55,469 nt of DNA from the NCBI GenBank assembly GCA_947377285.1, contig CANCFT010000022.1, positions 1 through 55,469 on the forward strand. Direction: 5' to 3'. The notes beneath the pieces were generated by a model. That model did not search any database, had not been told where the DNA came from, and saw only the letters and a program-made list of their open reading frames with translations. The stretch comes from Bacteriovoracaceae bacterium. GTDB taxonomy: Bacteria; Bdellovibrionota; Bacteriovoracia; Bacteriovoracales; Bacteriovoracaceae. The translations under genes were made by a program, and so were the position numbers. Positions 30,606-40,382 of the stretch are shown piece after piece. Positions within the stretch are counted from its first letter, which is position 1, and each line of letters opens with the position of its first letter.

Positions 30606-33107
30606 TTATTTTTTTAGAGCAATTTTTAAAACTTCATCAAAATGTGATACTGGATAAAATTTCATTCCTTTTCTATGAAGAGCAGGAACTTCTTTTAAAT
30701 CTTTTTCATTTTGTTTAGGGAGAATAATATTTTTTATCCCCGCTCTTTTCGCTGCCAATACTTTTTCTTTAATTCCACCAACTGGCATTACCTTTCCAGT
30801 CAAGCTCAACTCTCCAGTCATTGCCAAGTCAGAATTTACAGCTTTGTTGGTCGCTAAGCTATACAACGCAAGTGCCATCGTTATTCCTGCACTAGGGCCA
30901 TCTTTAGGCGTAGCACCTGCTGGTAGATGTAAGTGAACTTCATGCCCAGCTAAATAATCTTCAGTTTCAATATGAACTTTATTTTTATCCATAACTGTCG
31001 AGGCTGTTGATTTTTTAAGCGATTTACTCAGTTTCAATTCAGTATTTTCAATTTCATTTTGGAGAAGTTTTTTTACATAAGAATAAGCTAATGTGGCCGA
31101 CTCATTCATGACTCCACCAAGCTGACCTGTCAGTTTAAATCCTTTACCTTTTAGTGGAAGAGTTTCAATAAAGAGAATTTCTCCACCATAAGCTGTCCAA
31201 GCAAGGCCTGTCACAACACCAGGTTTATTTTTCTTCTCTGCTATTTCAGATTGGAAACGTGGTGAACCAAGCATCCCTTCGAGATTTAAAAGCGTAGGTG
31301 TAAATTTCGTTTTCTTTTTTGGATGAGACACTTTATCTAATGCAGCTCTTCGACATAGCTTTGCAATATGTTGCTCGAGGACTCGAACACCTGGCTCACG
31401 TGCATAATCAGATATAATTTTCTTAATTACATTTAAATTCAACGAAAAATCAGCGCGCTGAAGTCCGTGCTTTTTTAATTGACGAGGTATTATCCATTTC
31501 GTTGTAATCGCAACTTTTTCTTCAAGTGTATATCCTGAAAGCTCTATCACTTCCATCCGATCTAGAAGTGCTTCTGGAATATCATTGATATAGTTTGCAG
31601 TTGCAATAAAGAGAACTTTAGACAAATCAAAAGGAATATCTAAATAGTTGTCAATAAAAGAAGAATTTTGTTCTGGATCAAGAACTTCTAATAAAGCAGA
31701 GGCAGGATCTCCCTGGAAACTTTTTCCAATTTTATCAATTTCATCTAGCATGATAACTGGATTATTTACTTCAACTCTTTTTAGCGCTTGAACAATTTTA
31801 CCTGGCATTGCACCCACATAAGTTCTTCTGTGACCTTTAATTTCTGCTTCATCTCGCATTCCACCAAGTGAAAAACGATAAAATGTTCTTCCTAAAGCAG
31901 TTGCAATACTTTTTCCTAATGAGGTTTTACCAACTCCGGGAGGACCTGCAAGGCAAAGAATAGTTCCGTCATAAGAAGGTTTTAATTTTCTCACAGCTAA
32001 AAACTCTAAGATTCTCTCTTTTGCTTTTTCTAATCCATAATGATCTTTTTCTAATATTTTTCGTGATGCCGCGATTTCGACATTATCATTAGTCGATTTA
32101 TTCCAAGGAAGTTCGATTAACCAATTTAAATATGTCCTAGCAACATTGTATTCTGGTGAACTATCAGGGATTAGCTCTAATCGTTCTAATTCTTCCTTCG
32201 CTGTTTTTAAGATAGCTTCCGGCATTCCTACTTTTTCAATTTCATCTTTAATTTTTTTAATATCGCGAGTTTTGTCATCTTCTTCCATTCCAAGCTCTGA
32301 GCGAATGACCTTGAGTTGTTCACGAAGAAAATATTCACGTTGATATTTGTTAACTTTATCATTCACTTCATCAGAAATTTTCTTTTGAATGTCAGCTACA
32401 TCTTTTTCTCGTTTTAAATAAACTAAAAGTTTCGCAAAACGTTTTTTCACAACAAGTGTTTCTAAGAAATCTTGAGCTTCAGGAATATCCAATGAAATTG
32501 CAAAGGCAACTAAGTCAGCAAGGGCCCCAGGTGAAGGCGAGTTCAACATTGCTAATTTCATTTCTTCATTAAAATAAGGATTGATTTCTGAAAGCTTTTT
32601 CACTTGATTAATAACTGATCTCGTATAGGCATCAAGCTCTTCATCAGTTTCTAATATATCATCGAAAACTTCAATTCGTGTTTTGAGAACAGGTGACTCT
32701 GATAAAATTTCAGATGCTCGGTATCTCTTCATTCCATGAACAAGGACGTTTACTGAACCGTCAGGCAATTTTAATTTTTTTACAACTTTACACAGGACTC
32801 CAACTTTATAAATATCGCCAGATTTAATTTCTTTCTTATCAAAATCAATTTCTTCCTCTGGGATTATTTCGCCTTCATCATCTTTTAATTCATTTTTAAC
32901 GAGATTTAATGCGATATAGCCTGTCTTTAAAAGTGATTCATCTAATTCCGGAGTAAATTTTTCTTCACTGAGAATTATTGGTGCGATCATGCCGGGAAAA
33001 ATCGGACTATTCATTATTGGAATAATGACGACTATTTCTGGAAACTTTGGTTCTTCTTTACCGGCCGGTTTCATTTTTACTTGAAAATCATTTTCCATGT
33101 CAGACAT
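30606..33107 (-). CDS. lon: ATP-dependent protease Lon
   Basis: An 833-residue LonA. The N-terminal substrate-recognition domain has VVIIPIMNSPIFPGM, close to the family phrase LPLRDVVVFPGM but divergent. A coiled coil with YQREYFLREQLKVIRSELG links to the AAA+ module: Walker A GPPGVGKTSLGKSIA and Walker B VIMLDEIDKIG. The protease domain has the catalytic Ser in PKDGPSAGITMALAL and the Lys in VGGIKEKVLAAKRAGI. Lon degrades misfolded and regulatory proteins. It starts 18 bases after the AMIN-like gene, so the two form a transcript. No heat-shock promoter is evident immediately upstream. Confidence 0.97.
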   Translation of the reverse strand: MSDMENDFQVKMKPAGKEEPKFPEIVVIIPIMNSPIFPGMIAPIILSEEKFTPELDESLLKTGYIALNLVKNELKDDEGEIIPEEEIDFDKKEIKSGDIYKVGVLCKVVKKLKLPDGSVNVLVHGMKRYRASEILSESPVLKTRIEVFDDILETDEELDAYTRSVINQVKKLSEINPYFNEEMKLAMLNSPSPGALADLVAFAISLDIPEAQDFLETLVVKKRFAKLLVYLKREKDVADIQKKISDEVNDKVNKYQREYFLREQLKVIRSELGMEEDDKTRDIKKIKDEIEKVGMPEAILKTAKEELERLELIPDSSPEYNVARTYLNWLIELPWNKSTNDNVEIAASRKILEKDHYGLEKAKERILEFLAVRKLKPSYDGTILCLAGPPGVGKTSLGKSIATALGRTFYRFSLGGMRDEAEIKGHRRTYVGAMPGKIVQALKRVEVNNPVIMLDEIDKIGKSFQGDPASALLEVLDPEQNSSFIDNYLDIPFDLSKVLFIATANYINDIPEALLDRMEVIELSGYTLEEKVAITTKWIIPRQLKKHGLQRADFSLNLNVIKKIISDYAREPGVRVLEQHIAKLCRRAALDKVSHPKKKTKFTPTLLNLEGMLGSPRFQSEIAEKKNKPGVVTGLAWTAYGGEILFIETLPLKGKGFKLTGQLGGVMNESATLAYSYVKKLLQNEIENTELKLSKSLKKSTASTVMDKNKVHIETEDYLAGHEVHLHLPAGATPKDGPSAGITMALALYSLATNKAVNSDLAMTGELSLTGKVMPVGGIKEKVLAAKRAGIKNIILPKQNEKDLKEVPALHRKGMKFYPVSHFDEVLKIALKK

Positions 33108-33125
33108 TGTATTTACTCCAGACTT

Positions 33126-33608
33126 TTAATTTTTTAAATCAATCACTAATCGCGCAGGGTTATCCAGGTAGAAAATATCTGCTGTTACTTTGGACTTTAG
33201 TTTTATTTCCATAGATAAATAATTTTTTTCTATGGGAAAAAAATTAATCTTTTCTACAAAATGTTTACTTCCTATTGTTTGAAATTCTTTTGCTAGTGAG
33301 GTGTCAAAAAAGTCCACGTAAAGCATTTTATCCTGTGATGATATATGCCCATAAATTTTAGGAACGTTGTTTGTATTAAAATCGATAACAACTCTCTCGA
33401 AACCAAGTTTTGGATTATAGGATTGACGTATAGATTTCAACACGGCTTCTTGCTTTACACCGCCGTTATGAAAAATGCCTTTTTCAATATAGACTGAAGT
33501 TTTATTATTGCTTAACTTACGAATTCTCTCTTTTACAAGATCTTGAGCTTCACTATAAGAAACCAAAATTGTTTGAAAGAGTAAGATAAAAAAGAGAGTG
33601 AATTTCAT
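33126..33608 (-). CDS. Exported AMIN-like domain protein
   Basis: A 160-residue exported protein from an ATG with GAGG seven bases upstream; a start four codons earlier is less likely. The signal peptide is MKFTLFFILLFQTILVS. The mature domain shows AMIN-type alternating strands: LGFERVVIDFNTNNVPKIYG, MLYVDFFDTSL, KINFFPIEKNYLSMEIKL and a closing PARLVIDLKN, the phrase typical of AMIN domains in PilQ and AmiC. These usually localise proteins to peptidoglycan or envelope machines. A TATACT on the minus strand lies at 33639-33644. The gene precedes lon on the same strand. Confidence 0.7.
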   Translation of the reverse strand: MKFTLFFILLFQTILVSYSEAQDLVKERIRKLSNNKTSVYIEKGIFHNGGVKQEAVLKSIRQSYNPKLGFERVVIDFNTNNVPKIYGHISSQDKMLYVDFFDTSLAKEFQTIGSKHFVEKINFFPIEKNYLSMEIKLKSKVTADIFYLDNPARLVIDLKN

Positions 33609-33748
33609 TGCTTGCCTCAACTGATAATACTCTTAAAAAGTATAGATCAGCTTAAACCAACTTGCACTATCTACTTGAGGTTTAAGATATGATAAAAGAA
33701 GCAGTACCCGACAAAAGACATCCATTATGATTTTATTATTTTTGGGAC

Positions 33749-34066
33749 TTATTCACATTTGTGATTTTTTTCAAGCGCAAAAAATATCAATATATAAAAA
33801 AAGCCAAAAAGAGCAAACGCAAACCAAAAAAACAAGGGAATTCCTTCGCTAAAGACTTTATCCTCTTGAGCAGGCTCCCGATCTAGGTCATATAAACTTT
33901 TAAGAATTGGACGAATAGACGAAGGACCTTGATCATTTTCCGTTACCAAAAAGCCCGGTGAGTTTATTTTAGTTTCAGCTTTAACTGTTTTTAATTCAGG
34001 CAATGTGGCAAAGCTCTGATTAATGAAAAAAATAAAAAAAGCTATTGAAGCAAATTTCTTTATCAT
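33749..34066 (-). CDS. Small exported protein with C-terminal membrane helix
   Basis: A 105-residue protein. It has an N-terminal signal sequence (MIKKFASIAFFIFFINQSFA), a short polar periplasmic stretch of about 50 residues, and a strongly hydrophobic C-terminal helix (IPLFFWFAFALFGFFYILIF) with a charged tail LEKNHKCE facing the cytoplasm. I do not recognise the family. The region between it and the AMIN-like gene (33621-33748) holds no clear terminator, so they may be co-transcribed. Confidence 0.55.
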   Translation of the reverse strand: MIKKFASIAFFIFFINQSFATLPELKTVKAETKINSPGFLVTENDQGPSSIRPILKSLYDLDREPAQEDKVFSEGIPLFFWFAFALFGFFYILIFFALEKNHKCE

Positions 34067-34147
34067 GGACTATTTCTCCCTTAAATCTCGACTAGAGACC
34101 TATCGGAATACTAAAATTGAAAATTGATACTTTTTATTTTTTAGAAA

Positions 34148-34166
34148 GTGTCTAAAAATTAGACAC
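34148..34166. terminator. Hairpin after the UvrA-like gene (weak terminator candidate)
   Basis: GTGTCTAA, three bases, TTAGACAC: a perfect 8-bp stem 16 bases beyond the stop of the UvrA-like gene. The following bases on the minus strand are AT-rich but not a clean T-run, so termination would be weak. Confidence 0.45.
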
Positions 34167-34182
34167 CCTTATTTATATGAAA

Positions 34183-36801
34183 TTAGAATTCAATTTGATG
34201 GTCACAAATTTTTTTAAAAAATGGATTTTGGTCAATAACAACTAAGGTATTTTCACATTGGGCTAATTGTTGCAGTAGATCACTCAAAGGTTCAAATTCA
34301 TGATAAGACAAGCCACTTGTGAGGTTTTCAAATATAATCAAGGAGTTCACAATTTTTTTATCCAATAATGATAATATTTGTAAACGTTGTCTCTCCCCCC
34401 CTGAAAGTGACACAAGAGTCCTGTCCAATGAAAGATAATCGAGTTTTAAAAGTTTAAAATATTCCCATATTCTTTTACCTTTTGGCGTGAGCCTTATAGA
34501 AGGTAAAACTTCACTAATTGGCTTACTGAAAGCTTCATGAACAGTAATGTGACCATCAGATAAATTTGCATAAAAAGGTTTTAATTTTTTCCCCTGACAA
34601 TCTTCACAAATAAATTCCACATCTTCCATGAAATGCATTTCAACTAATTTTACTCCTCTTCCTTCGCAACTTGAACATTGACCAAGTTCAGAATTTGAAG
34701 AGAAATGTCCTTCTTTTAATTGCAAGTTTTTTGACACCTCTAAATTCGTAAAATACTTTCTAACAAAAGCACCAAGGTCAGTAAATGTAGCAATACTCGA
34801 GCGAGAACTTATTTTTTCTAATCCACTGTTAATTAAAACGACATCTTCAAAATTATCAATCCCTTTTAAACTTTGGAGAGAGTATTCTTCAAAGCTAAGC
34901 CGAGTACCAAATATTTTTTTATGAATTTCATTGGCAATTAGATGAACTATAAAAGATGTTTTCCCTGTACCTGATTCACCAAAAACCCAATTAATAGCAT
35001 TTTTTTGAATTTTCAATTCCATTTTTTGAATTGCGCGAATTTCTGCATTTTTTAATTCAATATAAATTTTTTTAATATTTTGTTTAAATTCTTTCTGCGG
35101 AAAAATAATTTTAGGTGAATAGTATTTCCCTTGAGATAAGACATTTCCGCCTCTTTCCCCTGCGGCTGGGCCCATTTCAATGACTTCATCAGACATAGAT
35201 TTTAAATATTCTGAGTGCTCAACTAATAAAATAGTATTGCCTTGATCTCTTAATATTTTAAGATATTTTATCATTTTTTCTTGTGTCAATTGACTCAAAC
35301 CTAGACTTGGTTCATCTAATACAAATAATGATTGTGATCCTTCATATGATAAGTATTTTGAGAGAAGCAGTCGCTGATATTCACTTGAGCTCATTGAGCG
35401 TACTTTTCGTGTATTTTGCAAATGTCCAATCTTCAAATCAACAGCAACTGCATAAAGTTTTTCTAACTTATTAAACGAATTCTCTAATTTTTGTACTTTA
35501 ATTATATTTATTTTCTCTAATTTAATTTTCCTAATCATTGCAAGAGAACTTTCAATATTTTGTTTTAAAAAATGTTTATAAGTGACTTGAATTCTATCAA
35601 GTACTAGTGAAATACTTCCTGCTTTTTGGGACACCCTTGTCCCTTCACATTGCTCACAAATGATTTCTCTTTGCATACTTCGAGTATAAATTCTAATATT
35701 TTTTTTATACCTAAGTGATTTCAAATATTCAAAATAAGCATTAAAGCCTTCATAGTGACCAGCTCCTTCATAAAGAAATTTCCATTTTGCCTCTGGCAAA
35801 TCTTGAAACGGGCAATTTATATCAATACCTATTTTTTTACATTCCTTTAGAAATGCTGGAAACTTATGAACAAAATGAGAAAAGGAAAGAAAGTTAATTG
35901 CTCCTTCTTTAATACTCTTGGTTGGATCTTTGACTAATTTTTCACGGTCATAAATCAGACGCATCCCATGTCCTTCACAATGTGGACATGCACCTAATGC
36001 GTTTAGAGGAGAAAGACTTTCAATATGATTAAATTGCTCAGTCACTTCCTGCTGATCACAATGTGGGCACTTCATTATTAAATGATTAACTATATCTAAA
36101 TTTTTTTGTATTCCAAAAATATGGAATCGCAATGCTTGCCCATCCTTTAAAGAAAACTCTTTTAACTTTGCATTGAGTGTATTTAAATTTTTTGCTTTCA
36201 CTCGAGCTAATTCGTACCAAGGATCTAATTCATCAAAAGTATGAACAGACTCATCCATTGATCGACTGGGATTCATCTCAGCCGATATGCTCTTTCTATA
36301 TTCATTTCTACCAATAAAAACATGAATGACATCATCTTGGTTGAGCTGCTTCAATGTCTCAATTTGAGAGATTGTTTTAGCAAATGTAGATATTTTTACA
36401 AATGGAGTATGATGAGTCGGACAAACAAAACACCCTAATTCTAAAAATATTTTCTGCAATCTTTCATGCCCACCCAACACATCCAGGGCCACCGGTCTCG
36501 AGTTAATAACCGGATTATGTTGAGGTAAGCCCCACGCAGGTAAAACAGGATAAATACTATCAACCTCCACAGTATGTGGGATCTCCCAAAAAAATTTCAT
36601 ATCTGTGGGTAGTGAATTAATAAATCGTCTTTTTGATTCCACCAATAGCGTGTGAAAAGCTAGTGAGGTTTTTCCAGAACCTGAAGGGCCCGAAACACAG
36701 GTAATTTTATTCATTAAAATATCAATATTAATATTTTTAAGATTATGTGTCCGAGCGCCTCGAACTTGTATGACATTAGGACTTGTATTTTGCTTAACCA
36801 T
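34183..36801 (-). CDS. UvrA-family ABC ATPase, divergent paralogue
   Basis: An 872-residue protein with UvrA architecture but shorter than canonical UvrA (about 940). NBD1 has Walker A GPSGSGKTS (residues 38-46) and an intact Walker B LFVLDEPSLGL (about 497), but its ABC signature is degraded to SSSEYQRLLLSKYL. NBD2 has Walker A GESGTGKTS (about 609) and a good signature SLSGGERQRLQIL (about 800), but its Walker B is FENLTSGL, lacking the Asp-Glu pair. Cys pairs of the zinc modules remain (CPHC, CEGHG, ICEQCEGTR, CSSCEGRG, CEDCQGKK). UvrA recognises DNA lesions with UvrB. This copy more likely has a specialised role, as in drug-resistance or UvrA2-type proteins. A canonical uvrA may lie elsewhere. 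Confidence 0.82.
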   Translation of the reverse strand: MVKQNTSPNVIQVRGARTHNLKNINIDILMNKITCVSGPSGSGKTSLAFHTLLVESKRRFINSLPTDMKFFWEIPHTVEVDSIYPVLPAWGLPQHNPVINSRPVALDVLGGHERLQKIFLELGCFVCPTHHTPFVKISTFAKTISQIETLKQLNQDDVIHVFIGRNEYRKSISAEMNPSRSMDESVHTFDELDPWYELARVKAKNLNTLNAKLKEFSLKDGQALRFHIFGIQKNLDIVNHLIMKCPHCDQQEVTEQFNHIESLSPLNALGACPHCEGHGMRLIYDREKLVKDPTKSIKEGAINFLSFSHFVHKFPAFLKECKKIGIDINCPFQDLPEAKWKFLYEGAGHYEGFNAYFEYLKSLRYKKNIRIYTRSMQREIICEQCEGTRVSQKAGSISLVLDRIQVTYKHFLKQNIESSLAMIRKIKLEKINIIKVQKLENSFNKLEKLYAVAVDLKIGHLQNTRKVRSMSSSEYQRLLLSKYLSYEGSQSLFVLDEPSLGLSQLTQEKMIKYLKILRDQGNTILLVEHSEYLKSMSDEVIEMGPAAGERGGNVLSQGKYYSPKIIFPQKEFKQNIKKIYIELKNAEIRAIQKMELKIQKNAINWVFGESGTGKTSFIVHLIANEIHKKIFGTRLSFEEYSLQSLKGIDNFEDVVLINSGLEKISSRSSIATFTDLGAFVRKYFTNLEVSKNLQLKEGHFSSNSELGQCSSCEGRGVKLVEMHFMEDVEFICEDCQGKKLKPFYANLSDGHITVHEAFSKPISEVLPSIRLTPKGKRIWEYFKLLKLDYLSLDRTLVSLSGGERQRLQILSLLDKKIVNSLIIFENLTSGLSYHEFEPLSDLLQQLAQCENTLVVIDQNPFFKKICDHQIEF

Positions 36802-36866
36802 AGGCCCGATTCTAGTTGAGTGTGATGGAATTGTCCCTTAGACAGAGTTTATAATGAAAAAATGGC

Positions 36867-36895
36867 AAAAAAAAACCCACATTACTGTGGGTTTT
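36867..36895 (-). terminator. rplM-rpsI terminator
   Basis: A 10-bp stem (36872-36881 with 36886-36895, AAAACCCACA) with a four-base loop. On the minus strand it is followed by a run of nine Ts and begins about 22 bases after the rpsI stop. Confidence 0.92.
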
Positions 36896-36917
36896 ATATA
36901 AGAAGAAAATCGTAAAA

Positions 36918-37322
36918 TTATCTTTTTGAGAACTGGTATCTTTTTCTTGCACCAGAACGTCCTGGTTTCTTTCTTTCAACTTCTCTTGGGTCACGAGTTA
37001 AAAATCCAGCAGCTTTAAGTTCTGGGCGAAGTGCCGGTTGAACTTTAAGAAGTGCTCTCGCAATTCCAAGTCTGATTGCTCCAGCTTGTCCAGAAATCCC
37101 ACCACCATTTACATTGATAACGAAATCGAATTTTTCAGCAAGTTTTGTAAGATTTAGAGGTTGATTAACAACATAAAGGTTAGTTTCTTGTTTGAAGAAG
37201 TTTTTAACGTCTCTTTTATTAACTGTGATCTTTCCAGATCCCGCGGCCATATAAATTCTAGCAACAGCAGTTTTTCTTCTGCCAATTGAGTGAGCGTCGT
37301 ATGTTTTACCTTTTGCAGCCAT
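36918..37322 (-). CDS. rpsI: 30S ribosomal protein S9 (uS9)
   Basis: A 134-residue protein. [20 protein letters not shown] near the N-terminus and the basic tail [17 protein letters not shown] are diagnostic of S9; the C-terminal Lys-Arg reaches the P-site t[24 protein letters not shown] is the conserved centre. It follows rplM by 18 bases on the same strand, the standard L13-S9 operon, and ends at a strong terminator. Confidence 0.98.
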   Translation of the reverse strand: MAAKGKTYDAHSIGRRKTAVARIYMAAGSGKITVNKRDVKNFFKQETNLYVVNQPLNLTKLAEKFDFVINVNGGGISGQAGAIRLGIARALLKVQPALRPELKAAGFLTRDPREVERKKPGRSGARKRYQFSKR

Positions 37323-37340
37323 ATGCTTAGTCCTTTTAGA

Positions 37341-37781
37341 TTATTTTAATTTATATTCAGTTGGGTTTTGAGCAGCATGGTCATGAGCGCTGCCTGCGAA
37401 AACTTTAAGTTTAGTTAATTGCTTTCTTCCTAAAGTATTTTTTGGAAGCATACCTTTAACAGCCTCTAGAACGATTAGTTCTGGGTGCTTTTCAAGTTGT
37501 TCTTTTGCAGATCTCTTCTTGATCCCACCTGTAAAATTAGTGTGCCAAAAATAATCTTTATCTTCCCACTTGTTTCCTGTGAATTTTACTTTGTCAGCGT
37601 TTATAACGACAACGTAATCACCTGAATCAGTGTTATAAGTAAATTTTGGGTTTAGTTTACCACGAAGAATATCAGCGATTTGAGTCGCTAATCTTCCTAC
37701 TACTTGGTCTTGAGCATCTACGACAAACCATTTTTTGTCTGCTTCAGCTGGCTTTAGAACGAACGATTTCTGAGTATACAT
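37341..37781 (-). CDS. rplM: 50S ribosomal protein L13 (uL13)
   Basis: A 146-residue protein, normal length. Conserved features include KWFVVDAQDQVVGRLATQIA, GDYVVVINADKVKFTGNKWE, and VKGMLPKNTLGRKQLTKLKV followed by GSAHDHAAQNP. It is the first gene of the L13-S9 operon. The leader contains a 17-base palindrome (annotated separately). AAGGGAAAG lies upstream of the ATG. Confidence 0.98.
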   Translation of the reverse strand: MYTQKSFVLKPAEADKKWFVVDAQDQVVGRLATQIADILRGKLNPKFTYNTDSGDYVVVINADKVKFTGNKWEDKDYFWHTNFTGGIKKRSAKEQLEKHPELIVLEAVKGMLPKNTLGRKQLTKLKVFAGSAHDHAAQNPTEYKLK

Positions 37782-37813
37782 ACGCTTTCCCTTAAAGTGA
37801 TCCCTTCAAAATA

Positions 37814-37830
37814 ATTTTCGAGTCGAAAAT
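37814..37830. promoter_or_regulatory. Palindrome in the rplM-rpsI leader
   Basis: ATTTTCGA, one base, TCGAAAAT: perfect 8-bp arms 33 to 49 bases upstream of the rplM ATG. L13 is known to repress its own operon in some bacteria, so this may be a leader hairpin or operator; that is inference. Confidence 0.35.
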
Positions 37831-37943
37831 CACGAAGTACTAATTCAAATATAAAATGCAGAAAAATGCAAGTGTTGTCCCTTATACGAAAAACTAAGGC
37901 CCCTCGTCAAGCAATTCTTCAAAGAATCCCAGAAAAGACTCGG

Positions 37944-40382
37944 CTAAAAGAAGCCAATAGATAGGTGAAAGCGACCTGTTGAGTCACGTTTTGAGTCAGG
38001 ATAGGTCATTTTATGGAGTTTAATACCATAATCAAAATCAAGCGACCCAACTGCCGTGAGTATCTTTAAACCTGCTCCAACCGAAGTTCTGAGATCAAAT
38101 GGATCAAATTTTTCTACAAAGACACGGCCAGCATCAAAAAAGATACCTATCTGGAGTGCATCATTAATACTGTAGCGAGGTTCAAATTTAAATGCGGTAA
38201 AATAGGCATTTTTCTGAACTACGACGTCTCCAATCGGTGTTCCGGACTTTAGCCTATTGATCTCGCTGTCATCGAAACCGCGAATCTCATCATATCCATC
38301 TAATCTAAAAACTTTAATACTTGGAATATACCCATGGGTTCTCGGAACATTATTACTGTTTAAAAGAACATTTCCGCTACTGTCTTTTAAAATATCTAAA
38401 GCAAAATTTTTCTCATAACCGGCGGCCATAGAAAAAGCCATTATGAAACTACCTATCGGATAATAAAATTTATTACGGGTAATAACTTTGACGTAATTCA
38501 CCTCTAGGTCATTATTTTTCATAGATCCAAAATAATTATTTGCCCACTCAGAAGAAAGGTTGAGGTAATAACCTTCTCTTGGGTTAATTGGGTCGTTCCG
38601 CTTATCGTAAGTAATTGAAGGAGTAATTCCACCGATAGAAAAATTATCATTATCTTTTGAAGCAGTAGCATCAAATTGGTTAATTCGTTCGAACTGATAC
38701 TTTACAGAGGTTGATAAGTTTTTAGTGATATTTTTTGAGAGCTGAGGGGAAATTCGAAAAATATCAGCATCAAAGCTTAAGAAACGTTTCCGCTGAAATG
38801 AAGAAGTCATTTCTAGTTCAACTTGAGTTTTAATAAGATTATGAAGTAAATATGGCTCTACGAAGGAAGCTTTACCTAAATATTCAAGTCGTTTTTTATT
38901 TTCTTCACGTCTACGGTCATCAAAACCATCTAAGTTAAAACGCTGATTAGTTTGAAACTTTAAAGATGCAGACCGATTCATTCCCATTAAATTGTTATAA
39001 GAAATTCCAGTTGAGAGCTTTGCCCCTAAGTCTGTTCTATAACCTGGGGCAAATTCAAAGAGGCCGAAATCTTTTTCTTTTACTTGAATGACTAAATTTG
39101 TTTTTGCACAGGTTTTTTCGTCACCTTCGTAAACCATATATGGTGAAATTCGGAATGTAGAAAAAAGACCAAGTCCCGAGAGTTTTTGCCTTAGGAAATC
39201 AAGTTTGGCTGGAGTAATCAGCTCGCCTTGAGCCATGTTAATTTCACGAGAAATGACTTCTGGAAAAGTTTTGATATTTCCATTTACAATAGCTTCGTTA
39301 AAACAAATTTTTCTATCGAGAACTATTTCTGGCCTTAGCTCTACATAAGAATAGGTTTTGTCATAACTTAATAAATTTTCGCTATTTAGGTTAGTAATAT
39401 TCGCAAAGTAATATCCCTGAGCTTGAAAATAAGAAATAATTTTTTTTAAGTCAGCCTCTAGCTCAATTACATTTAGTGGCATTCCATCTTTGTTTATCAA
39501 AAGCTTCTTTAAATTAACCTGAATTTCAGGATCTAATTGATTAAATTGAATTGATTTTAAAGTTACTTGCTGCTTTTCAGATATACCAAATTCAATACTT
39601 AGAGATTCATCTTCATCATTGGTGACTATTCTGGGCTTAGAGACTTCCGCAAAAACAAACCCTCTCGAAAGATATTCTTTTTTAAGATAGTCAGAAAAAT
39701 TTTCATAAAATGTTTTATCGTAAAACCCACCAGAAGCCAATGGTGAAGAATTCTTCTTAAAGACATCATTAAGCTCTTCACCTGTCAAAACAATATTTCC
39801 TCTATATGTTACAGTTGAAACTTTTAACTTTTCACCCTCATCAATATCGAAAAAATAATTCTTTATAGAAACACCATCAAGGTCTTTACCTACATTTTGG
39901 TAACTTTTAACAGCAGTACTGTAAATGCCCGCACCTTCATATATTTCAACAATAAAACTCTCAAGACTGGATCTGTCAGTTTTACCAAAATCGTTTTTAA
40001 TTTTATCAACAATTTTTTTTCGAATTTCCTGATGAGAAAAAATTTTATTACCTAAAAACTGAAGATTGATTCTTTCTGGTGCTGAGACACTAATTCTTGC
40101 AATTACATTTGCCTCTGTTCCTACTAAGTCTGTTTTAATGGTAGAAGAGAAATATCCATTATTGAAAAGTTCTTTGCTGATTTGATCTATTTTTATTTTA
40201 AATTTTAAGACATCCCAACTTTTCCCTATCAAGTCTTCAAAGTATGAATTAAATCTAGCTTTTATTTCTGGCTTTGCTACCCATTCAATTCTTTGAAGAT
40301 TAGCATTTTTTCCAGGAGTAACTGTTGCACAAATTGTTGAGCTAAATATTATTGTTATAAAAAAAATGATCAGGTATTTCAT
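37944..40382 (-). CDS. tamA: Omp85-family outer-membrane protein, TamA-like
   Basis: An 812-residue protein with a signal peptide (MKYLIIFFITIIFSSTICAT), several POTRA-like repeats across about residues 25-390 (for example KVSTVTYRGNIVLTGEELND and CFNEAIVNGNIKTFPEVISR), and a C-terminal beta barrel. Barrel landmarks are PSITYDKRNDPINPREGYYL and YDEIRGFDDSEI, the (V/I)RGF lid-loop motif of Omp85 proteins, with a terminal LSIGFF strand ending in Phe. Its start shares one base with the stop of tamB (TAATG). That coupling is the main reason to call it TamA rather than BamA. The TAM complex helps insert or link outer-membrane proteins. More POTRA-like units than the three of E. coli TamA seem present. 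Confidence 0.82.
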   Translation of the reverse strand: MKYLIIFFITIIFSSTICATVTPGKNANLQRIEWVAKPEIKARFNSYFEDLIGKSWDVLKFKIKIDQISKELFNNGYFSSTIKTDLVGTEANVIARISVSAPERINLQFLGNKIFSHQEIRKKIVDKIKNDFGKTDRSSLESFIVEIYEGAGIYSTAVKSYQNVGKDLDGVSIKNYFFDIDEGEKLKVSTVTYRGNIVLTGEELNDVFKKNSSPLASGGFYDKTFYENFSDYLKKEYLSRGFVFAEVSKPRIVTNDEDESLSIEFGISEKQQVTLKSIQFNQLDPEIQVNLKKLLINKDGMPLNVIELEADLKKIISYFQAQGYYFANITNLNSENLLSYDKTYSYVELRPEIVLDRKICFNEAIVNGNIKTFPEVISREINMAQGELITPAKLDFLRQKLSGLGLFSTFRISPYMVYEGDEKTCAKTNLVIQVKEKDFGLFEFAPGYRTDLGAKLSTGISYNNLMGMNRSASLKFQTNQRFNLDGFDDRRREENKKRLEYLGKASFVEPYLLHNLIKTQVELEMTSSFQRKRFLSFDADIFRISPQLSKNITKNLSTSVKYQFERINQFDATASKDNDNFSIGGITPSITYDKRNDPINPREGYYLNLSSEWANNYFGSMKNNDLEVNYVKVITRNKFYYPIGSFIMAFSMAAGYEKNFALDILKDSSGNVLLNSNNVPRTHGYIPSIKVFRLDGYDEIRGFDDSEINRLKSGTPIGDVVVQKNAYFTAFKFEPRYSINDALQIGIFFDAGRVFVEKFDPFDLRTSVGAGLKILTAVGSLDFDYGIKLHKMTYPDSKRDSTGRFHLSIGFF

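Noticed and set aside
30527..30718. Small plus-strand frame running through the lon terminator into lon
   Set aside because: It crosses a clear bidirectional hairpin terminator and continues antisense to lon; unlikely to be expressed.
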